Shown in pieces: positions 26,320 to 34,250 of a stretch of 64,000 nucleotides of DNA. Source of the stretch: Actinoalloteichus hymeniacidonis (GTDB lineage: Bacteria; Actinomycetota; Actinomycetes; Mycobacteriales; Pseudonocardiaceae); assembly GCF_014203365.1 (NCBI RefSeq), contig NZ_JACHIS010000001.1:372001-436000 (forward strand), written 5' to 3'. Numbering within the stretch: position 1 is the first letter of the stretch; each line of letters begins with the position of its first letter. The translations under genes and the position numbers were made by a program. The notes under the pieces were generated by a model. It was not told the DNA's origin. It worked only from the letters and a program-made list of their open reading frames with translations, and ran no database searches.

Positions 26320-27516
26320 ATGATTGGCGGTTTTAAGGCCCGAGATCAACACGTTCGTGGTTCCACGGTGGTGGCCGTGGTAGGCCTGACCGCGGCACTG
26401 ACCGCAGGCTGTGTGGGCAGCCCGGTGGTGGCCACCCCGCCGGAGGACGACCAACCGCAGTCCAGCGCCTCCGGCGAGACCACCTCGGACGAGCCCGCCG
26501 AGGAGACCGGCACGTTCTCGCTGGTCGCGACCGGTGACGTGCTGATCCACCCGGCACTGACCGAGCAGGCCGAGCTGGACGCGGCCGAGACGGGCGGCGA
26601 ACGGGACTTCGCGCCGTTGTTCGCCGGGCTCGGCCCGCTGCTCGATGACGCGGACGTGGGGCTCTGCCACCTCGAGGTGCCGCTGGCCGCGCCGGAGGGC
26701 CCCTTCCTCGGCTGGCCGCTGTTCAGCGCCCCGCCCGAGGTGGCCGACGGCTTGGCCGCTGCGGGCTACGACGTCTGCACCACCGCCTCAAACCACACCG
26801 TCGACCAGGGCGAGGAAGGTGTCCTGCGGACCCTGGACCGCCTGGAGGAGGTGGGGATCGATCAGACCGGCGCGGCACGCACCGAGGAGGAGGCGAACAC
26901 CCCGCTGGTCCGCGAGGTCAACGGGGTGCAGGTCGGACACATCTCACACACCTTCGCCTTCAACAGCGGCACCGCGCTGCCGCCGGACAAGCCGTGGATG
27001 TCCAACACCCTGGAGGCCGAGGAGATCCTGGCGGGCGCCCGGGCCACCGAGGAGGCTGGCGCGGACGTGGTCGTCGCCAGCCTGCACTGGGGCGAGGAAT
27101 ACCGGCACGAGCCGACCGACTCCCAGATCCAACTGGCCGAAGAGCTGGCGGCCGACCCGGCGATCGACCTGATCATCGGCCACCACGCACACGTCGTGCA
27201 GCCCTTCGAGAAGGTCGGCGACACCTGGGTCGCGTACGGCCTCGGCAACAGCGTCGCCCGGCACGCGGAACCCCGAGGCACCACCGAGCAGGGCGTGGCG
27301 GCCCACTTCACCTTCGAACGAACCTCGGCCGGTGACTGGTCGGTGTCGGAAGCCGCTTATGTCCCGACCCTGGTGGATCTCGGTCCGCCCGTTCGACTGA
27401 TCGATCTGACCACAGCGGAAGCCGATCCCGACTACGAGACGGCCGAGGGCGCCATCGACGAGGTGGTGCTGAGTCGAGGCGCCGCCGAGGACGGACTGGT
27501 CAAATTCGAGGGCTGA
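26320..27516 (+). CDS. CapA-family metallophosphatase-like lipoprotein
   Basis: A 398-aa protein with a signal peptide and lipobox (LTAGC, about residues 24-28), an acidic Ser/Thr/Glu linker, then the CapA/PgsA domain: ATGDVLIHP, LCHLEVPL, TTASNHTVDQGEEGVLRTLDRL, SLHWGEEYRHEPT, IIGHHAHVVQPFE and VAYGLGNSV. CapA proteins take part in poly-gamma-glutamate or capsule formation; no pgsBC genes are adjacent, so the substrate is open. It should be anchored outside the membrane. Confidence 0.9.
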   Translation: MIGGFKARDQHVRGSTVVAVVGLTAALTAGCVGSPVVATPPEDDQPQSSASGETTSDEPAEETGTFSLVATGDVLIHPALTEQAELDAAETGGERDFAPLFAGLGPLLDDADVGLCHLEVPLAAPEGPFLGWPLFSAPPEVADGLAAAGYDVCTTASNHTVDQGEEGVLRTLDRLEEVGIDQTGAARTEEEANTPLVREVNGVQVGHISHTFAFNSGTALPPDKPWMSNTLEAEEILAGARATEEAGADVVVASLHWGEEYRHEPTDSQIQLAEELAADPAIDLIIGHHAHVVQPFEKVGDTWVAYGLGNSVARHAEPRGTTEQGVAAHFTFERTSAGDWSVSEAAYVPTLVDLGPPVRLIDLTTAEADPDYETAEGAIDEVVLSRGAAEDGLVKFEG

Positions 27517-27565
27517 GAGGCCCGAGGAACTCTCGGCCGGTACACCGCCGGGCAGACCCGACACC

Positions 27566-27617
27566 GGGTGGACGGCGGGACACGCCGGGGTGGACGGCGG
27601 GACACGCCGGGTGGATC
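27566..27617 (+). repeat. 22-bp tandem repeat, two copies and a partial third
   Basis: GGTGGACGGCGGGACACGCC begins at 27567 and again at 27589, with a decayed third start (GGTGGATCGGCGGCG) behind it, in the gap between capA and the YCII gene. It looks like slippage duplication in a GC-rich spacer. Confidence 0.7.
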
Positions 27618-27693
27618 GGCGGCGTAGTCGGCGCGATCGGCGCCCATACTCGTGGCACGTCCGCCAGCTCGTCGGTTGCCGGGAGAGGGAGCC

Positions 27694-28101
27694 ATGAGAT
27701 ACCTGATCCAGACCTACGCCTCGCAACAGGACTACGAGGCGATGGCGGGCATCGAGACCGCCCAACCCGCCTGGACCCCGGCGCAGCTCACCGCGATGAC
27801 CGAGTTCATGACCCAGCTCAATGCGGACCTGGTCGCCTCGGGTGAACTGATCGAGGCCAGAGGCCTGGCCGCGCCGAGCGAGACCAGGCAGGTCCGGGGC
27901 CAAGGCAACGCGCCGGTGGTGACGGTCTCGCCCTACCCTGCGGACCAGCCGGTGCTCGCGGGCTACTGGGTGGTGGAGTGCGACAGCATCGACCGGGCGG
28001 TGGAGATCGCCGCTTGGCTGGGCGACTGCCCGTTGCCCGAGCAGGCGGTCCCGCATGCCTTCGCCGATGTGCGACCGATCTCGGACGCCCCGCCCGAGTA
28101 G
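27694..28101 (+). CDS. YCII-related (DGPF domain) protein
   Basis: A 135-aa protein opening MRYLIQTYASQQDYEAM, with MTEFMTQLNADLVASGELIEARGL, a mid-chain beta strand APVVTVSPYPADQPVLAGYWVVECDSIDRAVEIAAW and a short acidic tail, as in the YCII/DGPF proteins that often accompany ECF sigma factors. No sigma gene is adjacent here. The ATG follows GGGAGAGGGA. Function unknown. Confidence 0.85.
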   Translation: MRYLIQTYASQQDYEAMAGIETAQPAWTPAQLTAMTEFMTQLNADLVASGELIEARGLAAPSETRQVRGQGNAPVVTVSPYPADQPVLAGYWVVECDSIDRAVEIAAWLGDCPLPEQAVPHAFADVRPISDAPPE

Positions 28102-28108
28102 CCGACTC

Positions 28109-29770
28109 TCACGCGATCTCGGGCAGGGAAGGCCCGAGGAGGTCGTCGGCGTCGACGATCCGATAGGCATAGCCCTGTTCGGCCAGGAACCGCTGTCGAT
28201 GGGCGGCGTAGTCGGTGTCCAGGGTGTCCCGGGAGATCACCGAGTAGAAGTGCGCCTGCCTGCCGTCCTCCTTGGGGCGCATCACCCTGCCGAGCCGCTG
28301 CGCCTCCTCCTGCCGGGAACCGAAGGTGCCGGAGACCTGGATCGCGACGGACGCCTCGGGCAGGTCGATCGAGAAGTTCGCGACCTTGGACACCACGAGC
28401 GTGCGCAACTCGCCCTTGCGGAAGGCGTCGAACAGCGCCTCCCGTTCCTTGTTCTTGGTCGAACCCTGGATCACCGGCGCGTTCAACGCCTCGCCCAGCT
28501 CATCGAGTTGGTCGAGGTAGGCGCCGATGACCAACGACGGCTCGTCGGGGTGCCGGTCCAGGATCGCCCGGACCACCGGCACCTTCGTCGCCGCCGTCGC
28601 GCACACCCGATATCGCTCCTCGGGTTCCGCGGTCGCGTACGTCAGCCGTTCCGACTCGGTCAGGGTGACGCGGACCTCGGTGCAGTCGGCGGGGGCGATC
28701 CAGCCCTGGGCCTCGATGTCCTTCCAGGGTGCGTCGTAGCGCTTCGGGCCGATCAGGGAGAACACGTCGCCCTCCCGGCCGTCCTCGCGGACCAGCGTGG
28801 CGGTCAACCCGAGCCTGCGTCGTGACTGGAGGTCGGCGGTCATCCGGAACACCGGGGCAGGCAGCAGGTGCACCTCGTCGTACAGGACCAGGCCCCAGTC
28901 GCGGGAATCGAACAGCTCCAGGTTCCGATATTCGCCCTTGGATTTGCGGGTGATGACCTGGTAGGTGGCGATGGTGACCGGACGGATCTCCTTGCGTTCG
29001 CCGGAGTACTCGCCGATCTCGTCCTCGGTCAGCGAGGTACGCGCGATCAACTCGCGTTTCCACTGTCGGCCCGCGACCGTGTTCGTCACCAGGATCAAGG
29101 TGGTGGCCTGTGCCTCGGCCATCGCAGCGGCGCCGACCAGCGTCTTACCCGCGCCGCAGGGCAGCACCACGACCCCGGAGCCGCCCGCCCAGAAGGCGTC
29201 GACGGCCTGTCGTTGGTAGTCGCGCAGTTGCCAGCCGTCCTGGTCGAGGGTGATGGGATGCGCCTCGCCGTCGACATAGCCCGCGAAGTCCTCGGCGGGC
29301 CAGCCGATCTTGAGCAGCGCCTGCTTGAGCCTGCCGCGCTCGCTCGGGTGGACCGAGGTGACGTCCTCGTCGAGCCGCGCGCCGAGCATGGGGGCGATCT
29401 TCTTGTTCCGCAGTACCTCGGCGAGCACCGCGCGGTCCAGGGACTCCAGCACCAGGCCGTGCACCGGACTGTTGACCAGCCGGAGCCTGCCGAAGCGGCC
29501 CATGGTGTCGACCACGTCGACCAACAGCGGCTGCGGTACGGGGTAGCGGGAGAACCGAACGAGGACGTCGACGACCTGCTCGGCATCGTGCCCGGCCGCC
29601 CGCGCATTCCACAGGGCCAGCGGCGTGATCCGATAGGTGTGGACGTGTTCGGGCGCCCGCTCCAACTCGGCGAACGGCGCGATGGCGACCCGTGCCTCGT
29701 TCGAACTCGGATGGTCGATCTCGAGCAGCAGCGTCTTGTCGGACTGGACGATCAGTGGGCCCTCGGTCAT
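28109..29770 (-). CDS. XPB/Ssl2-like DNA repair helicase
   Basis: A 553-aa superfamily 2 helicase. N-terminal domain, then Walker A VVVLPCGAGKTLVGA, motif Ia, DEVH box LYDEVHLLPA, GLTATLVREDG, and the C-terminal RecA domain with SKVANFSIDLPEASVAIQVSGTFGSRQEEAQRLGRVMRP. It unwinds DNA 3'-5' by family analogy and is considered a repair helicase. It matches my recollection of M. tuberculosis Rv0861c (ercc3). The ATG at 29770 opens MTEGPLIVQSDKT; the longer upstream reading is low-complexity. Confidence 0.92.
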   Translation of the reverse strand: MTEGPLIVQSDKTLLLEIDHPSSNEARVAIAPFAELERAPEHVHTYRITPLALWNARAAGHDAEQVVDVLVRFSRYPVPQPLLVDVVDTMGRFGRLRLVNSPVHGLVLESLDRAVLAEVLRNKKIAPMLGARLDEDVTSVHPSERGRLKQALLKIGWPAEDFAGYVDGEAHPITLDQDGWQLRDYQRQAVDAFWAGGSGVVVLPCGAGKTLVGAAAMAEAQATTLILVTNTVAGRQWKRELIARTSLTEDEIGEYSGERKEIRPVTIATYQVITRKSKGEYRNLELFDSRDWGLVLYDEVHLLPAPVFRMTADLQSRRRLGLTATLVREDGREGDVFSLIGPKRYDAPWKDIEAQGWIAPADCTEVRVTLTESERLTYATAEPEERYRVCATAATKVPVVRAILDRHPDEPSLVIGAYLDQLDELGEALNAPVIQGSTKNKEREALFDAFRKGELRTLVVSKVANFSIDLPEASVAIQVSGTFGSRQEEAQRLGRVMRPKEDGRQAHFYSVISRDTLDTDYAAHRQRFLAEQGYAYRIVDADDLLGPSLPEIA

Positions 29771-30101
29771 TCGGGTGCGTGCTCCTCTCTCACCACCGGC
29801 AGCGCGTCCACCAGTGTTCCAGGTTCGCGGCGGTGGTCTCGGCGAGTCCGGCCCGCCTGCGTGGATGTCGCGGCCCAACGGTGAGCGATGAGAGGTCGAT
29901 GAGGAACCAGGGCGAACGTGGTGTCTCGCCTGCCGAGGTCGGCCGGATCGCGGGGTCGCGTGCCTCCGGCGAGCCGTCGGGCACGGAGCCGACCAGACGC
30001 ACTCGGCGGCCCGTGACTCGCGAGCGCGAGGCGGGCCGCCGAGTGACGTCGGTGATCCGGATCGGCGGGTCATGCTGCCGCCGAAGGGATGGAATCGCTG
30101 G
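29771..30101. other. 331-bp gap with a terminator and the XPB promoter region
   Basis: It separates the ABC importer operon from the helicase gene on the minus strand. The importer-side part contains the hairpin at 30001-30044; the rest should carry the helicase promoter. No gene seen. Confidence 0.6.
30001..30044 (-). terminator. Terminator of the ABC importer operon
   Basis: ACTCGGCGGCCCG (30001-30013) and CGGGCCGCCGAGT (30032-30044) are perfect 13-bp arms; the 18-base loop itself contains CTCGCGAGCGCGAG, able to fold further. It lies 57 bases after the last gene of the operon. Confidence 0.75.
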
Positions 30102-30923
30102 TCAGGCGCTTGCGGCGACGACCTCGTCGGTCGACGTCGAGCTGTCCTCGGTCTCGGTCTCCGGCCGACGCAACAGCCGGGCGACCTCACCGCGAAGCTC
30201 GATGAAACGCGGATCCTCCTTGGTGGTGATCTGGTCGCGCTCATCCGGCAGGTCGATCCGCAGGTCGGCGACCACCGACGCGGGCGCCGTGGACAACACC
30301 AGGACCCGGTGCGCCAGGTAGACGCTCTCGTCGATGTCGTGCGTGACGAGCAACACCGTGGTGCCCTGTTCCCGCTGAACCTTCAGCAGCAGATCCTCGA
30401 GCTCGGACCTGGTCTGCGCGTCCACCGAGGCGAACGGCTCGTCCATCAACAACAGCGCGGGCCGACAGGCCAGCGCCCTCGCGATGGAGACCCGCTGTTG
30501 CATACCGCCGGAGAGCTGCCGGGGATACTTCTGCGCGGCCCCCGTTAGCCCGACGGCTTCCAATGCCTGCGCGGCGCGTTCCTTGCGTTCCGCAGGGGGG
30601 AGACCCCGGCTACGCAGCGGGAACTCCACGTTCTTCGCGACGCTCAGCCAGGGGAACAGCGAACGGCTGTAGTCCTGGAACACGACCGCGAGGTCCTCGG
30701 GAACCTCGGTGACGGCGGAGTCCTGTAGGGCCACCGTCCCTCGGCTCGGCCGGTGGAGCCCGCACACGGACCGCAACAGCGTCGACTTGCCGCATCCGGA
30801 GGGGCCCACGATGCAGACCAGTTCCCCGCTGTTCACCGTGAACGAGAGGTCGTCGATGGCGGTATAGCCGTTCGACCCTCCGTAGGTGTGACCGAGCTCG
30901 GTCACCTGCAACATCGTCGTCAT
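30102..30923 (-). CDS. ABC transporter ATP-binding protein (SsuB/TauB type)
   Basis: A 273-aa ATPase with Walker A VGPSGCGKSTLLRSVCGL, Q-loop VVFQDYSRSLFPWLSV, signature LSGGMQQRVSIARAL, Walker B LLLMDEPFASVD and the H-loop LLVTHDIDESVYLAHRV, all typical of nitrate/sulfonate/taurine importers. AGGAGGGTGAC precedes the ATG at 30923. It is the last gene of the operon, one base after the first permease's stop. Confidence 0.92.
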   Translation of the reverse strand: MTTMLQVTELGHTYGGSNGYTAIDDLSFTVNSGELVCIVGPSGCGKSTLLRSVCGLHRPSRGTVALQDSAVTEVPEDLAVVFQDYSRSLFPWLSVAKNVEFPLRSRGLPPAERKERAAQALEAVGLTGAAQKYPRQLSGGMQQRVSIARALACRPALLLMDEPFASVDAQTRSELEDLLLKVQREQGTTVLLVTHDIDESVYLAHRVLVLSTAPASVVADLRIDLPDERDQITTKEDPRFIELRGEVARLLRRPETETEDSSTSTDEVVAASA

Positions 30924-30924
30924 G

Positions 30925-31749
30925 TCACCCTCCTGTCTTGGCCAGGCTGATGCCTGCGTCCTGCGCCTGCTGCCAGCCGAGTACGCGGCGTTCAACCGCG
31001 AGGAGAACCGTGTTGAAGACGTAGCCCAGCACTCCGAGTAGCACGATCCATGCCCAGGTCTCGTCGAAACGGAACAGTCGTTGCGCGGAGATGAGTTGGT
31101 AGCCGATGCCGTTGACCGAACCGACCAGCTCCGAGATGACCATCAGCACCAGCGACAACGACAGTGCTACCCGCAGGCCTGCGAAGATCTTGGGGCCCGC
31201 CGAGGGCAGCACCACCATGGTCATCCACTGCCAATAGGGAATCCGGAACGAGCGCGCAGTCTCGACCTTGGTCTGGTCGACGGCCTGTGCGCCGTCCACG
31301 GCGTTGAGCAGCACCGGCCAGATGACCCCGAAGATGATCGTCGCCATCTGCATCGGGGTTCCGATGCCGAAGAGCACCAGGAAGACCGGCACCAGCGCGG
31401 GCGACGGGATCGCCCTGGCGAAGGCGAACAGCGGTCCGACGTAGTCCATCGCGGTCTTGGACCGGCCGAGCGCGAGCCCGGCCGCGATACCGACCGCGCT
31501 GGCGATCAACCAGGCACTCAGCAGACGGATCATGCTCGGCACGATGTCCTCGAACACCGTGTTGCTGAGGAACAGCTGCTGGGCGGGCCCGGAGAACCAC
31601 AGTTCGAAGCCGGTGGCGGCGATCTCGCTCGGTACTGGGAAGAAGACGTCGTCGCTGAGGGTGGCGGCGATCTCCCACACCACGATGAGGCCGACGAACA
31701 CGATCCAACGTTGGGCGAAGCCTCGCAGTGCGAGTCCGGACTTGTTCAT
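30925..31749 (-). CDS. ABC transporter permease (SsuC/TauC type), copy 2
   Basis: A 274-aa membrane protein with about six helices and the cytoplasmic-loop motif ETARSFRIPYWQWMTMVVLPSAGPKIFAGLRVALSLSLVLMVISELVG (EAA loop plus G motif). GGAGGT lies six bases before the ATG at 31749. It sits between the other permease (160-bp gap) and the ATPase. Two different permeases suggest a heterodimeric channel. Confidence 0.9.
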   Translation of the reverse strand: MNKSGLALRGFAQRWIVFVGLIVVWEIAATLSDDVFFPVPSEIAATGFELWFSGPAQQLFLSNTVFEDIVPSMIRLLSAWLIASAVGIAAGLALGRSKTAMDYVGPLFAFARAIPSPALVPVFLVLFGIGTPMQMATIIFGVIWPVLLNAVDGAQAVDQTKVETARSFRIPYWQWMTMVVLPSAGPKIFAGLRVALSLSLVLMVISELVGSVNGIGYQLISAQRLFRFDETWAWIVLLGVLGYVFNTVLLAVERRVLGWQQAQDAGISLAKTGG

Positions 31750-31909
31750 CGGCACACCTCCGCCGGGTTCGACTCGGAGAATGGGCGTGCCACCCGATGG
31801 CGGAACGATCTCGTCGAAAGACGCCGACTTAGTTCGTTGCATTTCCGGTTGGGCTGCGCGATAGCGGCACCGATGGTGAATTCACCATGAATTCGTGGTC
31901 GAACATTGT

Positions 31910-32677
31910 TCATCGGGCGGCCTCGACAGTGCTGCCCCAACCGAGCCAACGACGTTGTGCCCGCTCCAGCAGTTCGTTGGCGAGGAAGCCCACCACACCT
32001 GCGACGACGGTGCCTGCCAGTACGGCGTCCATCTGTCCGCCACTGGTACTCGCGTTGAGGATGAAGACACCGAGGCCGACTCGGCCGCCCGCGAGGAGTT
32101 CGGTGCTGATCACCAGGATCAAGCCGATGGACGCCGCCACCCGCACGCCGGTGGCGATGAACGGTGCCGCGTTGGGCAGCACCACGGTCAGCAGGGTGCG
32201 CACTCGGCTCAACCGGAAGGAACGAGCCGTGTCGATCAGCATGCGATCGGTCTCGTCCAGCGCGTAGATCGTGTTGAACATGATGGGCCAGATCGCCGCA
32301 TAGACGGCGAGTGAGATCTTGGCCTCCGGGCCACTGCCCAACATGACGATCACGACCGGGATCAGCGCCACCGAGGGGATCGGCCGAAGGAATTCGATGA
32401 CCGAGCGGGTGGCGACCCGTAACGGTGCGAAGCTGCCGAGCAGCAGTCCGGCTGGGACGGCGATCGCGATAGCGATGCCCATGGCGATCAACCAGGCCAG
32501 GACGGTTGCCACGATGTCGAGAAGGAACTCTTGATCGACGAGCAGACCGCCGAGCGTGGTCAGGACCACCGAGGGCGGGGGCAAATAGAAGGAGGGGACC
32601 ATGCCGGACCGGCCGACGATCTCGCAGACAACGAGAAAGCCGGCCAGTCCGATCAGCCCGCGAAGGACAGAACGCAT
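31910..32677 (-). CDS. ABC transporter permease (SsuC/TauC type), copy 1
   Basis: A 255-aa membrane protein with the same layout as its neighbour (DTARSFRLSRVRTLLTVVLPNAAPFIATGVRVAASIGLILVISTELL). Its ATG overlaps the substrate-binding-protein stop by one base (TGATG, 32675-32679). It has diverged from the second permease but keeps the EAA motif. Confidence 0.9.
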   Translation of the reverse strand: MRSVLRGLIGLAGFLVVCEIVGRSGMVPSFYLPPPSVVLTTLGGLLVDQEFLLDIVATVLAWLIAMGIAIAIAVPAGLLLGSFAPLRVATRSVIEFLRPIPSVALIPVVIVMLGSGPEAKISLAVYAAIWPIMFNTIYALDETDRMLIDTARSFRLSRVRTLLTVVLPNAAPFIATGVRVAASIGLILVISTELLAGGRVGLGVFILNASTSGGQMDAVLAGTVVAGVVGFLANELLERAQRRWLGWGSTVEAAR

Positions 32678-33717
32678 CAGTTACGCGACTGCGAGAGGAT
32701 CATCGACTCAGCCTCGATCGGCTCCTCGATCAAGCCGTACTCGAGCATCAGGTTCGGAATGCGCTGCAGTCGAGACGCCTCGAGCGTGGTCGGCCAACCA
32801 CCCAGGTTCAACAGCGAGGCCGTCTCCGGCTCGATGCTGGCGTACTCCTGCACCATCGCCTCGACCCGTTCCCGGTCGGAGCTGGCGATCTCCTGGCCAC
32901 GGGCGAAGGCCCGCTGGAATGCCGAGACCGTGTTCGGGTTCTCGGTGGCCCACTCCTCCATCGCGGCGAAGCCTGCGATCGGGATCTCCTCGGTGGGGCC
33001 GGAGGCGGCGTCGAATACCGGCACCGCGCCGATCTCGAGCTCGGAGTTGGTGATGAACGGCTCGGCCATCAGCGCGGCGTCCACCTGCCCATCGGCGAGG
33101 GCCGCCGACATCTCCGGATATCCCATCTCAGTGAAGCTGACGTCATCCGGGTTGAGGTCGTTGGCCGCCAGCACGGACTTGATCGTCACCTCGGCAAGGC
33201 TGCCCTGAGAAGTGACACCGATTGTCTTGCCGATCAGATCCTCCGCCTCGGTGAGTCCGGAGTCTGGAGTCGTCATGACCATCCAGGTGTTGGGCAGCGC
33301 GTAGTAGCTGTCCGCGACGAGCTTGATGTTGCCGAGTTCGGCCTGTGCCGCGAAGATCGATACCCAGTTACCGAAGACCATGTCGTAGTCGCCCGTGGCC
33401 AAGGCGGGCATTGCCATAGCGGCGCCCTGAATCGAGGTCAGTTCGATCTCGACGCCCTCTTCTTCGAAGAACCCATCTTCGATGGCAATGTGCACCGAGG
33501 CGACATCGACGACCGGGAGTAGTCCCAGTCGGATGACCTCCTGTTCGACGGAACCGTTTCCACCGCCGCCGCTGCTCTCATCTTGGCCTGCCGATCCGTC
33601 GAGCAGTCCGCAAGCGCTAGTGGCGAGCAGCGTTGCCGTTGCCATGACGGCAGTGGCGACTCTGGTGGGTCTGGCGAGATTCGTGGCCGGCGCACCGGAG
33701 CCCACTCGTGGGGCCAT
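32677..33717 (-). CDS. ABC transporter substrate-binding lipoprotein (NMT1/SsuA-like)
   Basis: A 346-aa lipoprotein (lipobox LATSAC, about residue 36) followed by a Gly/Ser-rich linker and a periplasmic-binding-protein-2 fold: IRLGLLPVVDVASVHIAIEDGFFEEEGVEIELTSIQG, ALATGDYDMVFGNWVSIF, GKTIGVTSQGS, ALADGQVDAALMAEPFI. The family takes sulfonates, nitrate, taurine or thiamine-pyrimidine precursors; the ligand cannot be read from the sequence. AAGGAGGGGGC just before the ATG. First gene of the importer operon. Confidence 0.88.
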   Translation of the reverse strand: MAPRVGSGAPATNLARPTRVATAVMATATLLATSACGLLDGSAGQDESSGGGGNGSVEQEVIRLGLLPVVDVASVHIAIEDGFFEEEGVEIELTSIQGAAMAMPALATGDYDMVFGNWVSIFAAQAELGNIKLVADSYYALPNTWMVMTTPDSGLTEAEDLIGKTIGVTSQGSLAEVTIKSVLAANDLNPDDVSFTEMGYPEMSAALADGQVDAALMAEPFITNSELEIGAVPVFDAASGPTEEIPIAGFAAMEEWATENPNTVSAFQRAFARGQEIASSDRERVEAMVQEYASIEPETASLLNLGGWPTTLEASRLQRIPNLMLEYGLIEEPIEAESMILSQSRN

Positions 33718-34250
33718 GCCCCCTCCTTAAGGAAGCCAACTCTATTGCTGAGTGGGGTCACCCTAAACGGCGGGAACAGCCTTAACAAGCTGTGTGTGAC
33801 CGGTCCCGAGTTACGATCTAGTACCGCTGAATGGGTGCAATTCCTTAACGGGCGGGGGACGCAATGGGTCGCGTTGTGTGAGTATAGTTTCGGCTGGCCG
33901 CCTGATGGGGTGGTCCTGTTCGACCTTCCCGGCGGGCATGATCACGGCAGTCTGCTGAGCTGACCAGGGAGCGTGATGGCGAGTCCGGTGGTGACGGCCA
34001 GGGCGAGGGCGGAGTCGATGACACCGCTGTTCCAGGCCTTCGCTGTGATCGAATCGGGTCCGGCGAGATCGACCTATGGTCGACCCGAGTTGCGAGACGG
34101 CGGCTTGCGTCGAGAGTCCGATGCCGGAGATACGGGGGCGTTGATCTTCAGGCATCGGGCGGTCTCCGCGCCGTCGGGCATCAAGTTAAGGTCCTACGTC
34201 GAACAAATGTTCGACGTCTTCGGCTGCCCGAGTTGGAGGGTCTGCTAGTC
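33718..34250. other. 533-bp divergent promoter region
   Basis: It lies between the importer operon (minus) and the conservon (plus). It includes the LexA-type box at 34199-34214 and the conservon ribosome binding site. A 91-codon frame ending at 34248 covers the same DNA but has no support. Confidence 0.6.
34199..34214. promoter_or_regulatory. LexA (SOS) box upstream of the conservon
   Basis: TCGAAC-AAAT-GTTCGA is a perfect match to the actinobacterial LexA consensus TCGAAC-N4-GTTCGA, extended by one more matched pair on each side. It is 36 bases before the cvnA start, the right place for a repressor site. Confidence 0.75.

Noticed and set aside
27541-27617. Tandem repeats as a mobile-element or CRISPR remnant
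   Set aside because: Two adjacent 22-bp copies with no spacer and no flanking target duplication; simple slippage in GC-rich DNA is enough.
33973-34248. 91-codon frame before the conservon
   Set aside because: It lies over the LexA box and the cvnA ribosome binding site, has no start signal and shows no family resemblance.
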